The translations under genes and the position numbers were made by a program. From Burkholderiaceae bacterium (GTDB lineage: Bacteria; Pseudomonadota; Gammaproteobacteria; Burkholderiales; Burkholderiaceae_A), in assembly GCA_018402635.1 (NCBI GenBank), contig JAGYIP010000009.1:124001-188000 (forward strand): a stretch of 64,000 nucleotides of DNA, read 5' to 3'. Each line of letters starts with the position of its first letter. Position 1 is the stretch's first letter. Shown here piece after piece: positions 9,645-17,152 of the stretch. The notes beneath the pieces were generated by a model, which saw nothing but the letters and a program-made list of their open reading frames with translations, did not search any database and was not told the DNA's origin.

Positions 9645-10597
9645 TGCCATTGCCCAAGCTATTAATCACGCGGCGTGTCTACGACTCGGTGCTCGACAGC
9701 CTCTCGGGTGTGTTCGATATTCAGCACAACCAAGAAAAAGACGAGCCCTTAACCAAGCCTGACCTTATGCAAAAACTCGCAGACAAAGACTACCTGCTCT
9801 CAACAGTGGTGGACCGAATCGATGAGGAGGTCCTTGCGGCTGCACCTGGCCTTAAGTGCATTGCCTCGGGCGCTGTGGGTACGAACAACATCGACCTCAA
9901 GGCCTGTACCGACCGCGGTATTGCGGTAACCAACACACCCGATGTCTTAACCGAAACCACGGCCGACTTCGCCTGGGCTTTACTAATGGCAACAGCTCGA
10001 AGGCTGACTGAGGCCGAGCAGTACCTGCGTCAGGGACAATGGAAGGGCTGGTCTTTTGATCAGCTCACTGGGGTCGACGTCTATGGCTCCACCTTGGGCA
10101 TCTTGGGAATGGGCCGAATTGGCTCAGCCATTTCGCGCAGGGCCCAGGGCTTTGGCATGACGGTGCTCTATCACAACCGTCGCCCCGCAGCCGATGAGGC
10201 CAGTGCGCGTTACGTGGAGAAGGATGTCCTGTTCAAAGAGTCTGACTTTGTTGTGCTTGTGGTGCCTTATTCTCCGCAGACCCACCACATTGTGGCGGCT
10301 AAGGAGCTGGCACTTATGAAGAAGTCGGCCTGCCTTGTCAACATTGCCCGAGGGGGGGTGGTGGACGACAAGGCCCTGGTGCAGGCCCTTCAAAGCGGGA
10401 CAATTCGAGCCGCGGGCCTTGATGTTTTTGAGGGTGAGCCCGCCTTAGACCCTGGTTTTCTTCCGCTAAGCAATGTGGTGCTCACGCCCCATATTGCCAG
10501 TTCCACTCGGGCAACCCGTGGGGCCATGATGCAGCTCGCGGCCGACAACCTTCTTGCCCATGCGCAGGGCCGGGCGCTTCTTACCCAGGTTGCTTAG
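9644..10597 (+). CDS. D-2-hydroxyacid dehydrogenase (glyoxylate/hydroxypyruvate reductase-like)
   Basis: 317-residue NAD(P)-dependent enzyme of the D-isomer 2-hydroxyacid dehydrogenase family. The Rossmann motif GILGMGRIG is at residues 152-160. The catalytic set is visible: Arg236 in NIARGGVVDD, Glu in DVFEGEP (about residue 265) and His283 in PHIASS. The order and spacing resemble glyoxylate reductases. The substrate (glyoxylate, hydroxypyruvate or another 2-keto acid) cannot be fixed from sequence. Translationally coupled to the preceding LUD gene through TAATG. Confidence 0.9.
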   Translation: MPLPKLLITRRVYDSVLDSLSGVFDIQHNQEKDEPLTKPDLMQKLADKDYLLSTVVDRIDEEVLAAAPGLKCIASGAVGTNNIDLKACTDRGIAVTNTPDVLTETTADFAWALLMATARRLTEAEQYLRQGQWKGWSFDQLTGVDVYGSTLGILGMGRIGSAISRRAQGFGMTVLYHNRRPAADEASARYVEKDVLFKESDFVVLVVPYSPQTHHIVAAKELALMKKSACLVNIARGGVVDDKALVQALQSGTIRAAGLDVFEGEPALDPGFLPLSNVVLTPHIASSTRATRGAMMQLAADNLLAHAQGRALLTQVA

Positions 10598-10728
10598 GTT
10601 TTACGATATAATTCGCGCTCCTTGCCACACCGGCTTTATTCTTTGGTGTCCTAGGTAGGCTTCTAATGTTTTAGGGCTTGCCGGGCGCCCCCGGGTGGCT
10701 TTAACCACGAGGCGAAAGGAGTGCGCGT
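10598..10728 (+). promoter_or_regulatory. promoter and structured leader of the rpsF operon
   Basis: A perfect TATAAT is at 10607-10612, without a convincing -35 at 16-18 bases. About 110 bases of leader follow, with three small stems: ACACC 10627-10631 with GGTGT 10645-10649; CCGGG 10681-10685 with CCCGG 10690-10694; GTGG 10695-10698 with CCAC 10705-10708. Many bacteria have an rpsF leader that binds the S6:S18 dimer for autoregulation. These stems may be that element, but I cannot verify the consensus by eye. AAAGGAG precedes the rpsF ATG. Confidence 0.45.
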
Positions 10729-11109
10729 ATGCGGCACTACGAAGTTATTTTTATTGTCCATCCCGATCAAAGCGAGCAGGTTCCCGCCATGATCGAGCGG
10801 TATTCAGCAACCGTTACCAGCCAAGGCGGCAAGGTTCACCGGCTTGAAGACTGGGGGCGTCGTCAGCTTTCTTACCCCATTCAGAAAATGGCAAAAGCCC
10901 ACTATGTGCTGATGAACATCGAGTGCGGACAGGCCGAACTCTCAGAGCTTGAGCATGCGTTCCGATTCAACGATGCGGTGCTTAGACACTTGGTGGTTAG
11001 CATGAAGAAGGCCGAAATCGAGGCATCGCCCATGATTAAAATCATCCAGCGCGAAGAGTCTCGCAAGCTTGCGCCCGAGTCACCGGTGACAAGCCAAGTA
11101 CCGGCCTAA
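10729..11109 (+). CDS. rpsF: 30S ribosomal protein S6
   Basis: 126-residue small-subunit protein that pairs with S18. N-terminus [19 protein letters not shown] and the [19 protein letters not shown] segment are typical of S6. It has a good ribosome-binding site (AAAGGAG). First gene of rpsF-priB-rpsR-rplI-dnaB. The C-terminal tail past residue 100 is variable, as usual. Confidence 0.98.
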   Translation: MRHYEVIFIVHPDQSEQVPAMIERYSATVTSQGGKVHRLEDWGRRQLSYPIQKMAKAHYVLMNIECGQAELSELEHAFRFNDAVLRHLVVSMKKAEIEASPMIKIIQREESRKLAPESPVTSQVPA

Positions 11110-11170
11110 GCTTACGAAGCAGCATTAGCCTTTCCATCGATGGCGTCAGCCTTTTCTTTTGGAGCCGACT

Positions 11171-11512
11171 TTGAAGCCCGGCGTTCGCGCGAATCAACTC
11201 ATTCTGGTGGGACGTCTGCATGACCGGAAAGACCTTCGTGTTCTGCCAACTGGCGTGCCCATTTTCGAGTGCACGTTGTGGCATGAGTCCGAGGTTACCG
11301 AGGCCAATGCCAGTCGTTCGCTTGGGTTTTTATTGGCGGTACGAGCGCTTGGTTCGGTGGCTGAGCGTCTTGCTCGGCTTCAGACCGGTACATCCATTCG
11401 GGCCTGGGGCTTTGTTGCCCCGCGTCGCCAGGCAAAGCTAGAGTCTGCCGAACAGGCACGTGTTGCATCTAACCTCATTTTCACTATCAACGAATTTACC
11501 CTTGGAGAATAA
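11171..11512 (+). CDS. priB: primosomal replication protein N (PriB)
   Basis: Single-stranded-DNA-binding OB-fold protein of the PriA restart primosome, found in beta- and gammaproteobacteria between rpsF and rpsR. 113 residues from the chosen TTG at 11171. TTTTGGAG sits 6 bases upstream of that TTG, whereas the in-frame TTG at 11159 would lie before the ribosome-binding site, and no ATG is available. NQLILVGRLHDRKDLRVLP and the PIFECTLWHESEV strand fit the family. Sequence drift is high, as usual for PriB. It ends 3 bases before rpsR. Confidence 0.88.
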   Translation: MKPGVRANQLILVGRLHDRKDLRVLPTGVPIFECTLWHESEVTEANASRSLGFLLAVRALGSVAERLARLQTGTSIRAWGFVAPRRQAKLESAEQARVASNLIFTINEFTLGE

Positions 11513-11515
11513 ACA

Positions 11516-11791
11516 ATGGCCTTTATGAAGAAATCTTTCGACAAAAGAAAGCCCCGTCGCCCGGCCCAGTCCGCCCTGTTTAAGCGTAAGCGTGTCTGTC
11601 GCTTTACCGCTGAGAAGGTTGAGACGATTGATTACAAAGACATCGATACCCTGCGCGACTTCGTGACTGAGACCGGAAAAATTATCCCAGCCCGTATCAC
11701 GGGCACCAGCGCGCGCTATCAGCGTCAGCTCACCACGGCAATTAAGCGGGCTCGTTTCCTTGCGCTCATTGCCTTTACCGACAACCATTAA
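11516..11791 (+). CDS. rpsR: 30S ribosomal protein S18
   Basis: 91 residues. The core [19 protein letters not shown] followed by [20 protein letters not shown] is the S18 signature. It binds S6 on the platform of the small subunit. Preceded by GGAG and coupled closely to priB. Confidence 0.98.
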   Translation: MAFMKKSFDKRKPRRPAQSALFKRKRVCRFTAEKVETIDYKDIDTLRDFVTETGKIIPARITGTSARYQRQLTTAIKRARFLALIAFTDNH

Positions 11792-11811
11792 GCATTCATA
11801 AGGGACGGATC

Positions 11812-12264
11812 ATGCAAGTCATACTTCTTGATAAAGTCGCAAACCTTGGCCAGTTAGGCGAGGTGGTGCGCGTCAAAGACGGCTACGGCCGAAATTTTCT
11901 GATTCCTCAGGGCATGGCGCGTCGTGCGACTCAGCAGGCGATTGCCGAGTTTGAGGCCCGTCGTGCAGAGCTCGAGCGTCTTGCGGCCGAGAAACTCTCT
12001 GCGGCCAAGGCGCTCTGTGCCAGGCTCGAGGGCCTGGTTGTCGAAATTCGTCAAAAGGCAGGTGTGGATGGTCGTTTGTTTGGCTCGGTCACAAACGCCG
12101 ATATTGCCGACGCACTCAAAGCCAAAGGAATTGAGCTCATCAAGGCGCAGGTGCGTATGCCTAACGGCCCCATCAAGGCAATTGGCGAAGTTCAGCTCGA
12201 GGTTGCACCCCATACCGATGCGGTTGCCAACATTACGGTTCGAGTTATTGGAGAAGCCGTATAA
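11812..12264 (+). CDS. rplI: 50S ribosomal protein L9
   Basis: 150 residues, the usual length. N-terminal [19 protein letters not shown] and [16 protein letters not shown] are the L9 N-domain. A long helix ([18 protein letters not shown]) and the C-domain follow. The AGGGACGG ribosome-binding region precedes the ATG. Its stop codon lies in the region from which dnaB translation must begin. Confidence 0.98.
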   Translation: MQVILLDKVANLGQLGEVVRVKDGYGRNFLIPQGMARRATQQAIAEFEARRAELERLAAEKLSAAKALCARLEGLVVEIRQKAGVDGRLFGSVTNADIADALKAKGIELIKAQVRMPNGPIKAIGEVQLEVAPHTDAVANITVRVIGEAV

Positions 12265-12281
12265 CTGAGGAAGACCTTCCA

Positions 12282-13643
12282 CTGCGATTACCCCCGCACT
12301 CGGCTCAGGCCGAGGCGGCGGTATTGGGAGGGTTGTTGCTCGATAATGGTGCCTGGGATCGCGTTGGCGACCTTCTTTCTGCCCAACACTTTTACCGCTC
12401 CGACCATCGCCTCACCTACCAGGCCATCTCAAAGCTCGTTGAGCTTGCGCGTCCGGCAGACGTCGTTACTGTTTTTGAATACCTGCAGCAGCTTGGTCAG
12501 GCCGAAGAGGCAGGCGGTCTTGCTTACTTAAATAAGCTCGCCCAAGATGCCTCATCGGCCGTTAATATTCGGCGCTATGCTGAAATTATTCGAGATCGCG
12601 CGGTTCTTCGTCAGCTTGTAACGGTGAGTGACGAGATTGCCACAACGGCGCTCAATCCCGAAGGACGCGAGACACGCCAGATACTTGACGAGGCTGAGAC
12701 AAAAATCTTTCGTATTGGGGAAGAGGGCTCGCGCGGACGCCAAGGCGTTGCCTTGTTCGATGATCTTTTAAAGTCGGTTGCCCGGCGAATTGACGAGCTT
12801 GCCAACAACCCCAATCCATCGGATGTTACGGGGGTTCCCACTGGCTTTGTTGATCTCGACCAGAAAACCGCGGGCATGCACGGAGGCGATCTTATTATTG
12901 TTGCGGGTCGCCCCAGCATGGGTAAGACCTCGTTGGCCTTAAACATAGGCGAGCATGTTTCCATCGATCAAGGCCTGCCCATCGTTATTTTCAGTATGGA
13001 GATGGGTGCTGAGCAATTGGCCCTGCGAATGCTTTGTTCGGTGGGCCGCATTGATGCCCAGCGGTTACGCACGGGCAGGCTGGCAGACGACGACTGGGAC
13101 AAGCTTACTCACTCACTGGAGCGCATGAAGGGCGTGCCCGTCTACATTGACGAGACGCCTGCCTTGAACCCTCTTGAGCTGCGTTCACGCGCGCGCCGGG
13201 TTGCACGGCAGTCGGGCGGGTTAAAACTTATTATTGTTGACTACATCCAGCTTATGAGCGCCTCAAGCTCTGGGGAAAACCGCACCACTGAAATCTCCGA
13301 AATTACCCGGTCTTTAAAAAGCCTTGCCAAAGAGCTCGACTGTCCAGTTATTGCGCTTTCACAGTTAAACCGAACCGTTGAGCAACGCACCGACAAGCGG
13401 CCTGTCATGAGTGACCTTCGTGAGTCGGGCGCCATCGAGCAAGATGCCGATGTCATCCTTTTCATTTATCGCGATGAGGTCTACCGTCCTGACAGTCCCG
13501 ATAAAGGTGTTGCCGAGATTATTATTGGCAAGCAGCGAAATGGTCCTATTGGAACCGTGCGCCTTACTTTTTTGGGTTCTTACACCAAGTTTGAGAACCA
13601 CGCCGCCCCGCCGCCGAGTCATTACGGTGGTGGAGCCTTCTAG
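12282..13643 (+). CDS. dnaB: replicative DNA helicase DnaB (start codon uncertain)
   Basis: Hexameric 5'-3' helicase of the replication fork. About 453 residues from the proposed start. The N-domain LPPHSAQAEAAVLGGLLLD is complete. Walker A GRPSMGKT is at residues 209-216, Walker B LIIVDYIQLM follows, and SDLRESGAIEQDADVI contains the conserved Arg/Glu segment. There is no ATG, GTG or TTG upstream of the conserved PPHS segment in this frame. The only normal-type codon, TTG at 12324, would remove about 14 conserved residues. I chose CTG at 12282 because GAGGAA (12267-12272) lies 9 bases before it. ATA at 12261 is the alternative. Confidence 0.93.
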   Translation: MRLPPHSAQAEAAVLGGLLLDNGAWDRVGDLLSAQHFYRSDHRLTYQAISKLVELARPADVVTVFEYLQQLGQAEEAGGLAYLNKLAQDASSAVNIRRYAEIIRDRAVLRQLVTVSDEIATTALNPEGRETRQILDEAETKIFRIGEEGSRGRQGVALFDDLLKSVARRIDELANNPNPSDVTGVPTGFVDLDQKTAGMHGGDLIIVAGRPSMGKTSLALNIGEHVSIDQGLPIVIFSMEMGAEQLALRMLCSVGRIDAQRLRTGRLADDDWDKLTHSLERMKGVPVYIDETPALNPLELRSRARRVARQSGGLKLIIVDYIQLMSASSSGENRTTEISEITRSLKSLAKELDCPVIALSQLNRTVEQRTDKRPVMSDLRESGAIEQDADVILFIYRDEVYRPDSPDKGVAEIIIGKQRNGPIGTVRLTFLGSYTKFENHAAPPPSHYGGGAF

Positions 13644-13660
13644 TAATACAAGGCCCCACC

Positions 13661-13695
13661 AGCTACTAGCTACTAGCTACCAGCTACCAGCTACC
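13661..13695. repeat. five tandem copies of a 7-bp unit
   Basis: AGCTACT, AGCTACT, AGCTACC, AGCTACC, AGCTACC run head to tail between the convergent ends of dnaB and gloA. The gloA stop codon (complement of 13684-13686) lies inside the fourth copy, so repeat-number changes here could alter the extreme C-terminus of GloA. Confidence 0.9.
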
Positions 13696-14103
13696 AGTGT
13701 TGGCCATGCTCTTCCAGGGCTCTGCCGGCGCAAGGGGCTCTCCTTTTTGTAGCAGTTCAATCGAGATACTGTCGGGCGAACGAACAAAGGCCATATAGCC
13801 GTCACGTGGAGGGCGAAGAATGGTGACTCCGTGGTCAGCCAGCTGCTGACATTTCTCATAGATGTTGTCGACGGCAAATGCCACATGGCCGAAGTTGCGC
13901 CCGCCTTGGTAGTCTTCTGAGTCCCAGTTGTAGGTAAGCTCAAGCTGCGCCTCAGGGCTTTCGGGGGCAGCAAGAAAGACCAAGGTAAACCTGCCTGAAG
14001 GAACCTCTTTGCGACGCATCTCAACGAGCCCTAAGGCCTTGCAATAGAAATCGAGCGAGTTCTCCAGGTTACTGACCCGAATCATGGTGTGCAGGTATTT
14101 CAT
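13684..14103 (-). CDS. gloA: lactoylglutathione lyase (glyoxalase I)
   Basis: Isomerises the methylglyoxal-glutathione hemithioacetal to S-lactoylglutathione, which GloB (also in this window) then hydrolyses. 139 residues, one vicinal-oxygen-chelate domain pair. Metal ligands are His5 in YLHTMIRV, a Glu in AQLELTYN, His in FGHVAFAV and Glu in SIELLQK. The Ni/Co-type short form fits bacterial GloA. Its 3' end is embedded in a tandem repeat. Confidence 0.95.
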   Translation of the reverse strand: MKYLHTMIRVSNLENSLDFYCKALGLVEMRRKEVPSGRFTLVFLAAPESPEAQLELTYNWDSEDYQGGRNFGHVAFAVDNIYEKCQQLADHGVTILRPPRDGYMAFVRSPDSISIELLQKGEPLAPAEPWKSMANTGSW

Positions 14104-14130
14104 TGCCTCTCCTTGGAAACCATATGTTAG

Positions 14131-15363
14131 CTACCGCACGCGGTTATCGGCTGCCTTGGCAAGGCCAAGGGCAGCGACCAACCCAAGCCCTAGAGCCAGG
14201 CTGGTCGCAAGCCCAAGGCCTTGGGATGCCATTTCAAAGCCAAACCAGACCTGAGTCGTACTCATGACAAGCAGACTTACCAGGGCCAGGCCTTGGAGCC
14301 GAGAGCTTAGCATGGCAAGAAGACCCAAGGCACCGGCGGCAAGGCTGAGAAGTGCTGCGTAAAAACCAAGGTCGCTAAGTGCAAGCTGATGGGTTTTATA
14401 TTGAGTATCGATATAAAAGTAATTAGCTAATAAAATAGCAATGGCCATGGGCCTGCAAAGCCATCGCCAGGGGGCTAGGCTGCCTAAAACGTATGCCTTA
14501 AAAACGCCTTCAGAAGGGGGAGGGTCGGGCGCATAAAAAGCTTTGGGTCGTGGCGTGCCCCCTAAGCCCGCAGCAGCCAAGGGAAGTGCGAGCAAGCTTT
14601 CTTTTACCAACGCGTCGTCTTGCAGGTTACGAAGCCTCGCCGAAGAGTCGGTTAGAAACTGGTGTTCAGCACCAGAGACCGAGAGCCGTCGTGAGAGCTC
14701 TTCAAGAAGCTCAGCGAAGCTGTGACCCACCAGGCACCAGCGCTTATCAAGGGAGTCGGCGACCACCGACTTCGGCCAGTAGGACTGGTAAGCCTCAAGC
14801 GGAATGTCAAAGGCCCTGCCTACAAAATCGGTGGGTGTTGCAAGCCCCTTGCGACGGTAGATGGCTGCCGCAGCCTCGGAGTCTCGAAAAAAAACACGCC
14901 AGTCCTCTGCGGTGGCTTGCACCAGCCGAGGATGATGCAGTCGCGGGTCTGGAATAACCCAGAGCGGTTTTTGAAGAGGAAGCCGCGCACTGAGTGCAAC
15001 CCCGAAGTCAATGAGCTTGATCTGCGGTTCGCTGTCCTTGAGCTGATTCACCAGGAAATTACGACAGGCCAGATCGAGATGAAAGACCTGTTGTTCACAG
15101 ACGTCTGTTACCGCCTGTACAAGGGGCGAAAGAATTCGTGATAGCCAGGCTTTGTGAACGGAGGGTGATTGGGGTAGGTTTGCAATTGCCGTCTCAAGGC
15201 TGGTTCCATCATGGTCCATGGTGAGGCTTTTTTGAACATGGTCCATGGCAAGCACCCTTGGAACGGGTGCACCGCGCTGGTGAAGGTCGGCAAGAATCTG
15301 CGCCTCGCGGTTAAACAAATAGGGCTCATCAAAAACCTTGGTATGACTTAGCTTCGGCGCCAT
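14131..15363 (-). CDS. membrane-anchored protein kinase-like protein
   Basis: 410 residues from ATG 15363. The N-terminal half is a small kinase fold: Lys9 in HTKVF (candidate beta-3 Lys), Glu20 in NREAQIL, catalytic loop HLDLACRNF (His95, Asp97, Asn102) and metal-binding DFG at 119-121 (KLIDFGVAL). There is no glycine-rich loop before Lys9. The GAPVPRVLAMD and MDHDGTSL segments recall the compact Bud32/WaaP-type kinases more than Hanks STKs. The C-terminal part from about residue 295 has four hydrophobic helices, so the kinase domain should sit at the cytoplasmic membrane. It overlaps the PP2C gene by 16 bases. The substrate is unknown; the FHA, SEDS and PBP-like neighbours suggest a cell-envelope target (inference). 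Confidence 0.75.
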   Translation of the reverse strand: MAPKLSHTKVFDEPYLFNREAQILADLHQRGAPVPRVLAMDHVQKSLTMDHDGTSLETAIANLPQSPSVHKAWLSRILSPLVQAVTDVCEQQVFHLDLACRNFLVNQLKDSEPQIKLIDFGVALSARLPLQKPLWVIPDPRLHHPRLVQATAEDWRVFFRDSEAAAAIYRRKGLATPTDFVGRAFDIPLEAYQSYWPKSVVADSLDKRWCLVGHSFAELLEELSRRLSVSGAEHQFLTDSSARLRNLQDDALVKESLLALPLAAAGLGGTPRPKAFYAPDPPPSEGVFKAYVLGSLAPWRWLCRPMAIAILLANYFYIDTQYKTHQLALSDLGFYAALLSLAAGALGLLAMLSSRLQGLALVSLLVMSTTQVWFGFEMASQGLGLATSLALGLGLVAALGLAKAADNRVR

Positions 15364-16070
15364 ATCAGACAAAGCGAGATGTCGTCGTCGCTGCCGTTAC
15401 GAAGGGCCTGTTCGCAAAGGCTTTGGGAGAGGAAATTCAAATCTTCGGGGCTTGGAGCCTCACCGCCTATAAGGCCAAGCGTCTGTCTGAAGTCTGCTTC
15501 TGACAGAAAGTCGCCCGCCCCGTCGGTTGCCAGGACGACGCAGACATCGCCGGGCAGATCAGCCTCAAAGCAGTTTGGCTCAATGGGAACTGCAGCCCCA
15601 ATAAGCTGGCTGGGGTTGCCGTGGGGGTCTTTGTGTCGCGCAAGCCAATGCCTAAGCTGCCAGCCCGTCTTTGGCTCATGAAAGAAAACGCCCGCATAGC
15701 TATCACCAACGCCAAGCAGTTGAATTGAATTCTGCTCGAGCATCGCAAGGCTCACCGTGGCGGCAGACTCTTTTAAATGGGATTCGAGCTTAAGCCCGAG
15801 ATGATAGAAGTACGCGCCAAGCTTATTGCGCGTTATGCCCTTCGACTTATCAGTGACGGTCTGGTTGTCGCGTAAAACTTCAGGCCATGGATGCCCCTGC
15901 ACAACAGCCAGTTCTCTCACCAGTGCCCTAGCAAACTCGCCACCCTGCGGGGTTCCGTTGGCGCCGTCGCTAAGAACAAAGAGTCTGTCTTGCGGGGCGG
16001 CATGAAAGGCATCAAAGCCTAAGTGGCCCTCGGCACCTTGGTTCAGTGAGGTGGCATAGCGAAGCTGCAT
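15348..16070 (-). CDS. PP2C-family serine/threonine phosphatase
   Basis: 240-residue metal-dependent phosphatase. The aspartates that bind the two metals are visible: VLSDGANGTPQGG, ATDGAGDF and GSDDDISLCL. LLGVGDSYAGVFF is the family's GDSR-like segment. The start at ATG 16070 (MQLRYATSLNQG) is chosen because PP2C domains begin here. An upstream extension would overlap the FHA gene. It lies between the FHA and kinase-like genes in one minus-strand operon, so it probably reverses the kinase's phosphorylation. Confidence 0.85.
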   Translation of the reverse strand: MQLRYATSLNQGAEGHLGFDAFHAAPQDRLFVLSDGANGTPQGGEFARALVRELAVVQGHPWPEVLRDNQTVTDKSKGITRNKLGAYFYHLGLKLESHLKESAATVSLAMLEQNSIQLLGVGDSYAGVFFHEPKTGWQLRHWLARHKDPHGNPSQLIGAAVPIEPNCFEADLPGDVCVVLATDGAGDFLSEADFRQTLGLIGGEAPSPEDLNFLSQSLCEQALRNGSDDDISLCLIWRRS

Positions 16071-16095
16071 GAAAGCCAGAGGCGCTGGGTTCGGC

Positions 16096-17124
16096 CTAGA
16101 CAGCGCCAGGCCGCGGTGTTGCGCTTGAGGGTGTTGCCCTGCGACCCACGGCCTTTCCAAGAGTAACTCGTGGAAAGTCTGCTGGGTCGGCCTCTGTTGC
16201 CTGGTTACGTGTCTCAGCGGTCATTCCGAAGATGAGTTCAGCCTCCGAATGTCTGGGCATGGAGTAGATGGTTGAGGGCCGAAGAAGCTGGCTGCCTGAC
16301 GATAGGCAGGAAAGGGTGGCTGCATCGTGCAAGAAAAAATAGGTGTCCTCAAGAATGTTCATGACAACAAGATGGCGACGAGAGACATACCGGCCATGCA
16401 GGCTTACAAACTGCAGGCCCTCAAGCTCGGCCTCACTGGGGGGCTCACGTCCGATAAGAATAGGGCTTCGCAGTTCAAGGGTGCGCTGGCCTTGTGCATC
16501 GTGGATGGAAAGAATGAGTCCTGCGCCTCTAGCCTCTGCGGAGCTGCCTCGCCGTCCGCTGGCAAGGCCTGGCAGGCCGCTGGCAGGCTCTGTTGTGGCC
16601 TCTGCAGAGGCCATTCGGGAGTGCTCTTTCGCAACGGGACCCTTTAAGGCAACCTGAGCCTGAAACTGATGCCGGCGTCCTCGCAAAGAGATCTGAAAAG
16701 TCTCGTCTTGTGTGGGCTGCTCGAAACTCTGGTCGGTCAGCTGAATGCTCGGCAGAAAGTCATCGGCGACCACCACCGTTGAGCCCCGGGCCGAGCGATA
16801 CTCCGATTCAAGTATTGAGCGAAAAAAATGATTTCTGAACTCGGGGTCAATCTCGCTATGGACGCTTAAGAAACCTTCGAGTGACTCCGAGGCCTGCTTA
16901 TCGAGTGGCGTAATGACAATGCCATCAATTAAAAAATGGCTCTTATCAAGAATGCTGCTTAAGTAATGCTGCTCGCGGCTTTCAAGCTCTTTTAAAACAG
17001 CCTGAGAGACCACGCCTTTGAGCTCAAGACCAAGCGCATCTGCGAAACTGTCGGTCCGCAGTCGCTTTGCCGCCGATGCGGTGTCCGGGCTGTTATGGTT
17101 ACGAAATAAACGCGAGAACACCAT
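16096..17124 (-). CDS. FHA-domain protein
   Basis: 342 residues from ATG 17124. A forkhead-associated domain, which binds phosphothreonine peptides, occupies about residues 205-305: SPILIGREPPSE carries the Gly-Arg pair and VSRRHLVVMN the Ser-Arg-Arg-His pair. The first 150 residues are a separate region (SFADALGLELKGVVSQAVL onward) whose position recalls the N-domain of actinobacterial FhaA; I cannot confirm homology by eye. A low-complexity linker joins them. The start is uncertain: a longer form from 17169 would overlap the divergent SEDS gene. First gene of the FHA-PP2C-kinase operon. Confidence 0.8.
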   Translation of the reverse strand: MVFSRLFRNHNSPDTASAAKRLRTDSFADALGLELKGVVSQAVLKELESREQHYLSSILDKSHFLIDGIVITPLDKQASESLEGFLSVHSEIDPEFRNHFFRSILESEYRSARGSTVVVADDFLPSIQLTDQSFEQPTQDETFQISLRGRRHQFQAQVALKGPVAKEHSRMASAEATTEPASGLPGLASGRRGSSAEARGAGLILSIHDAQGQRTLELRSPILIGREPPSEAELEGLQFVSLHGRYVSRRHLVVMNILEDTYFFLHDAATLSCLSSGSQLLRPSTIYSMPRHSEAELIFGMTAETRNQATEADPADFPRVTLGKAVGRRATPSSATPRPGAV

Positions 17125-17152
17125 CTTTAGGTCTGCTCCATGACGTATTGCT

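Noticed and set aside
12324-13643. dnaB starting at TTG 12324
   Set aside because: Would delete the conserved LRLPPHSAQAEAAV segment and has no ribosome-binding site.
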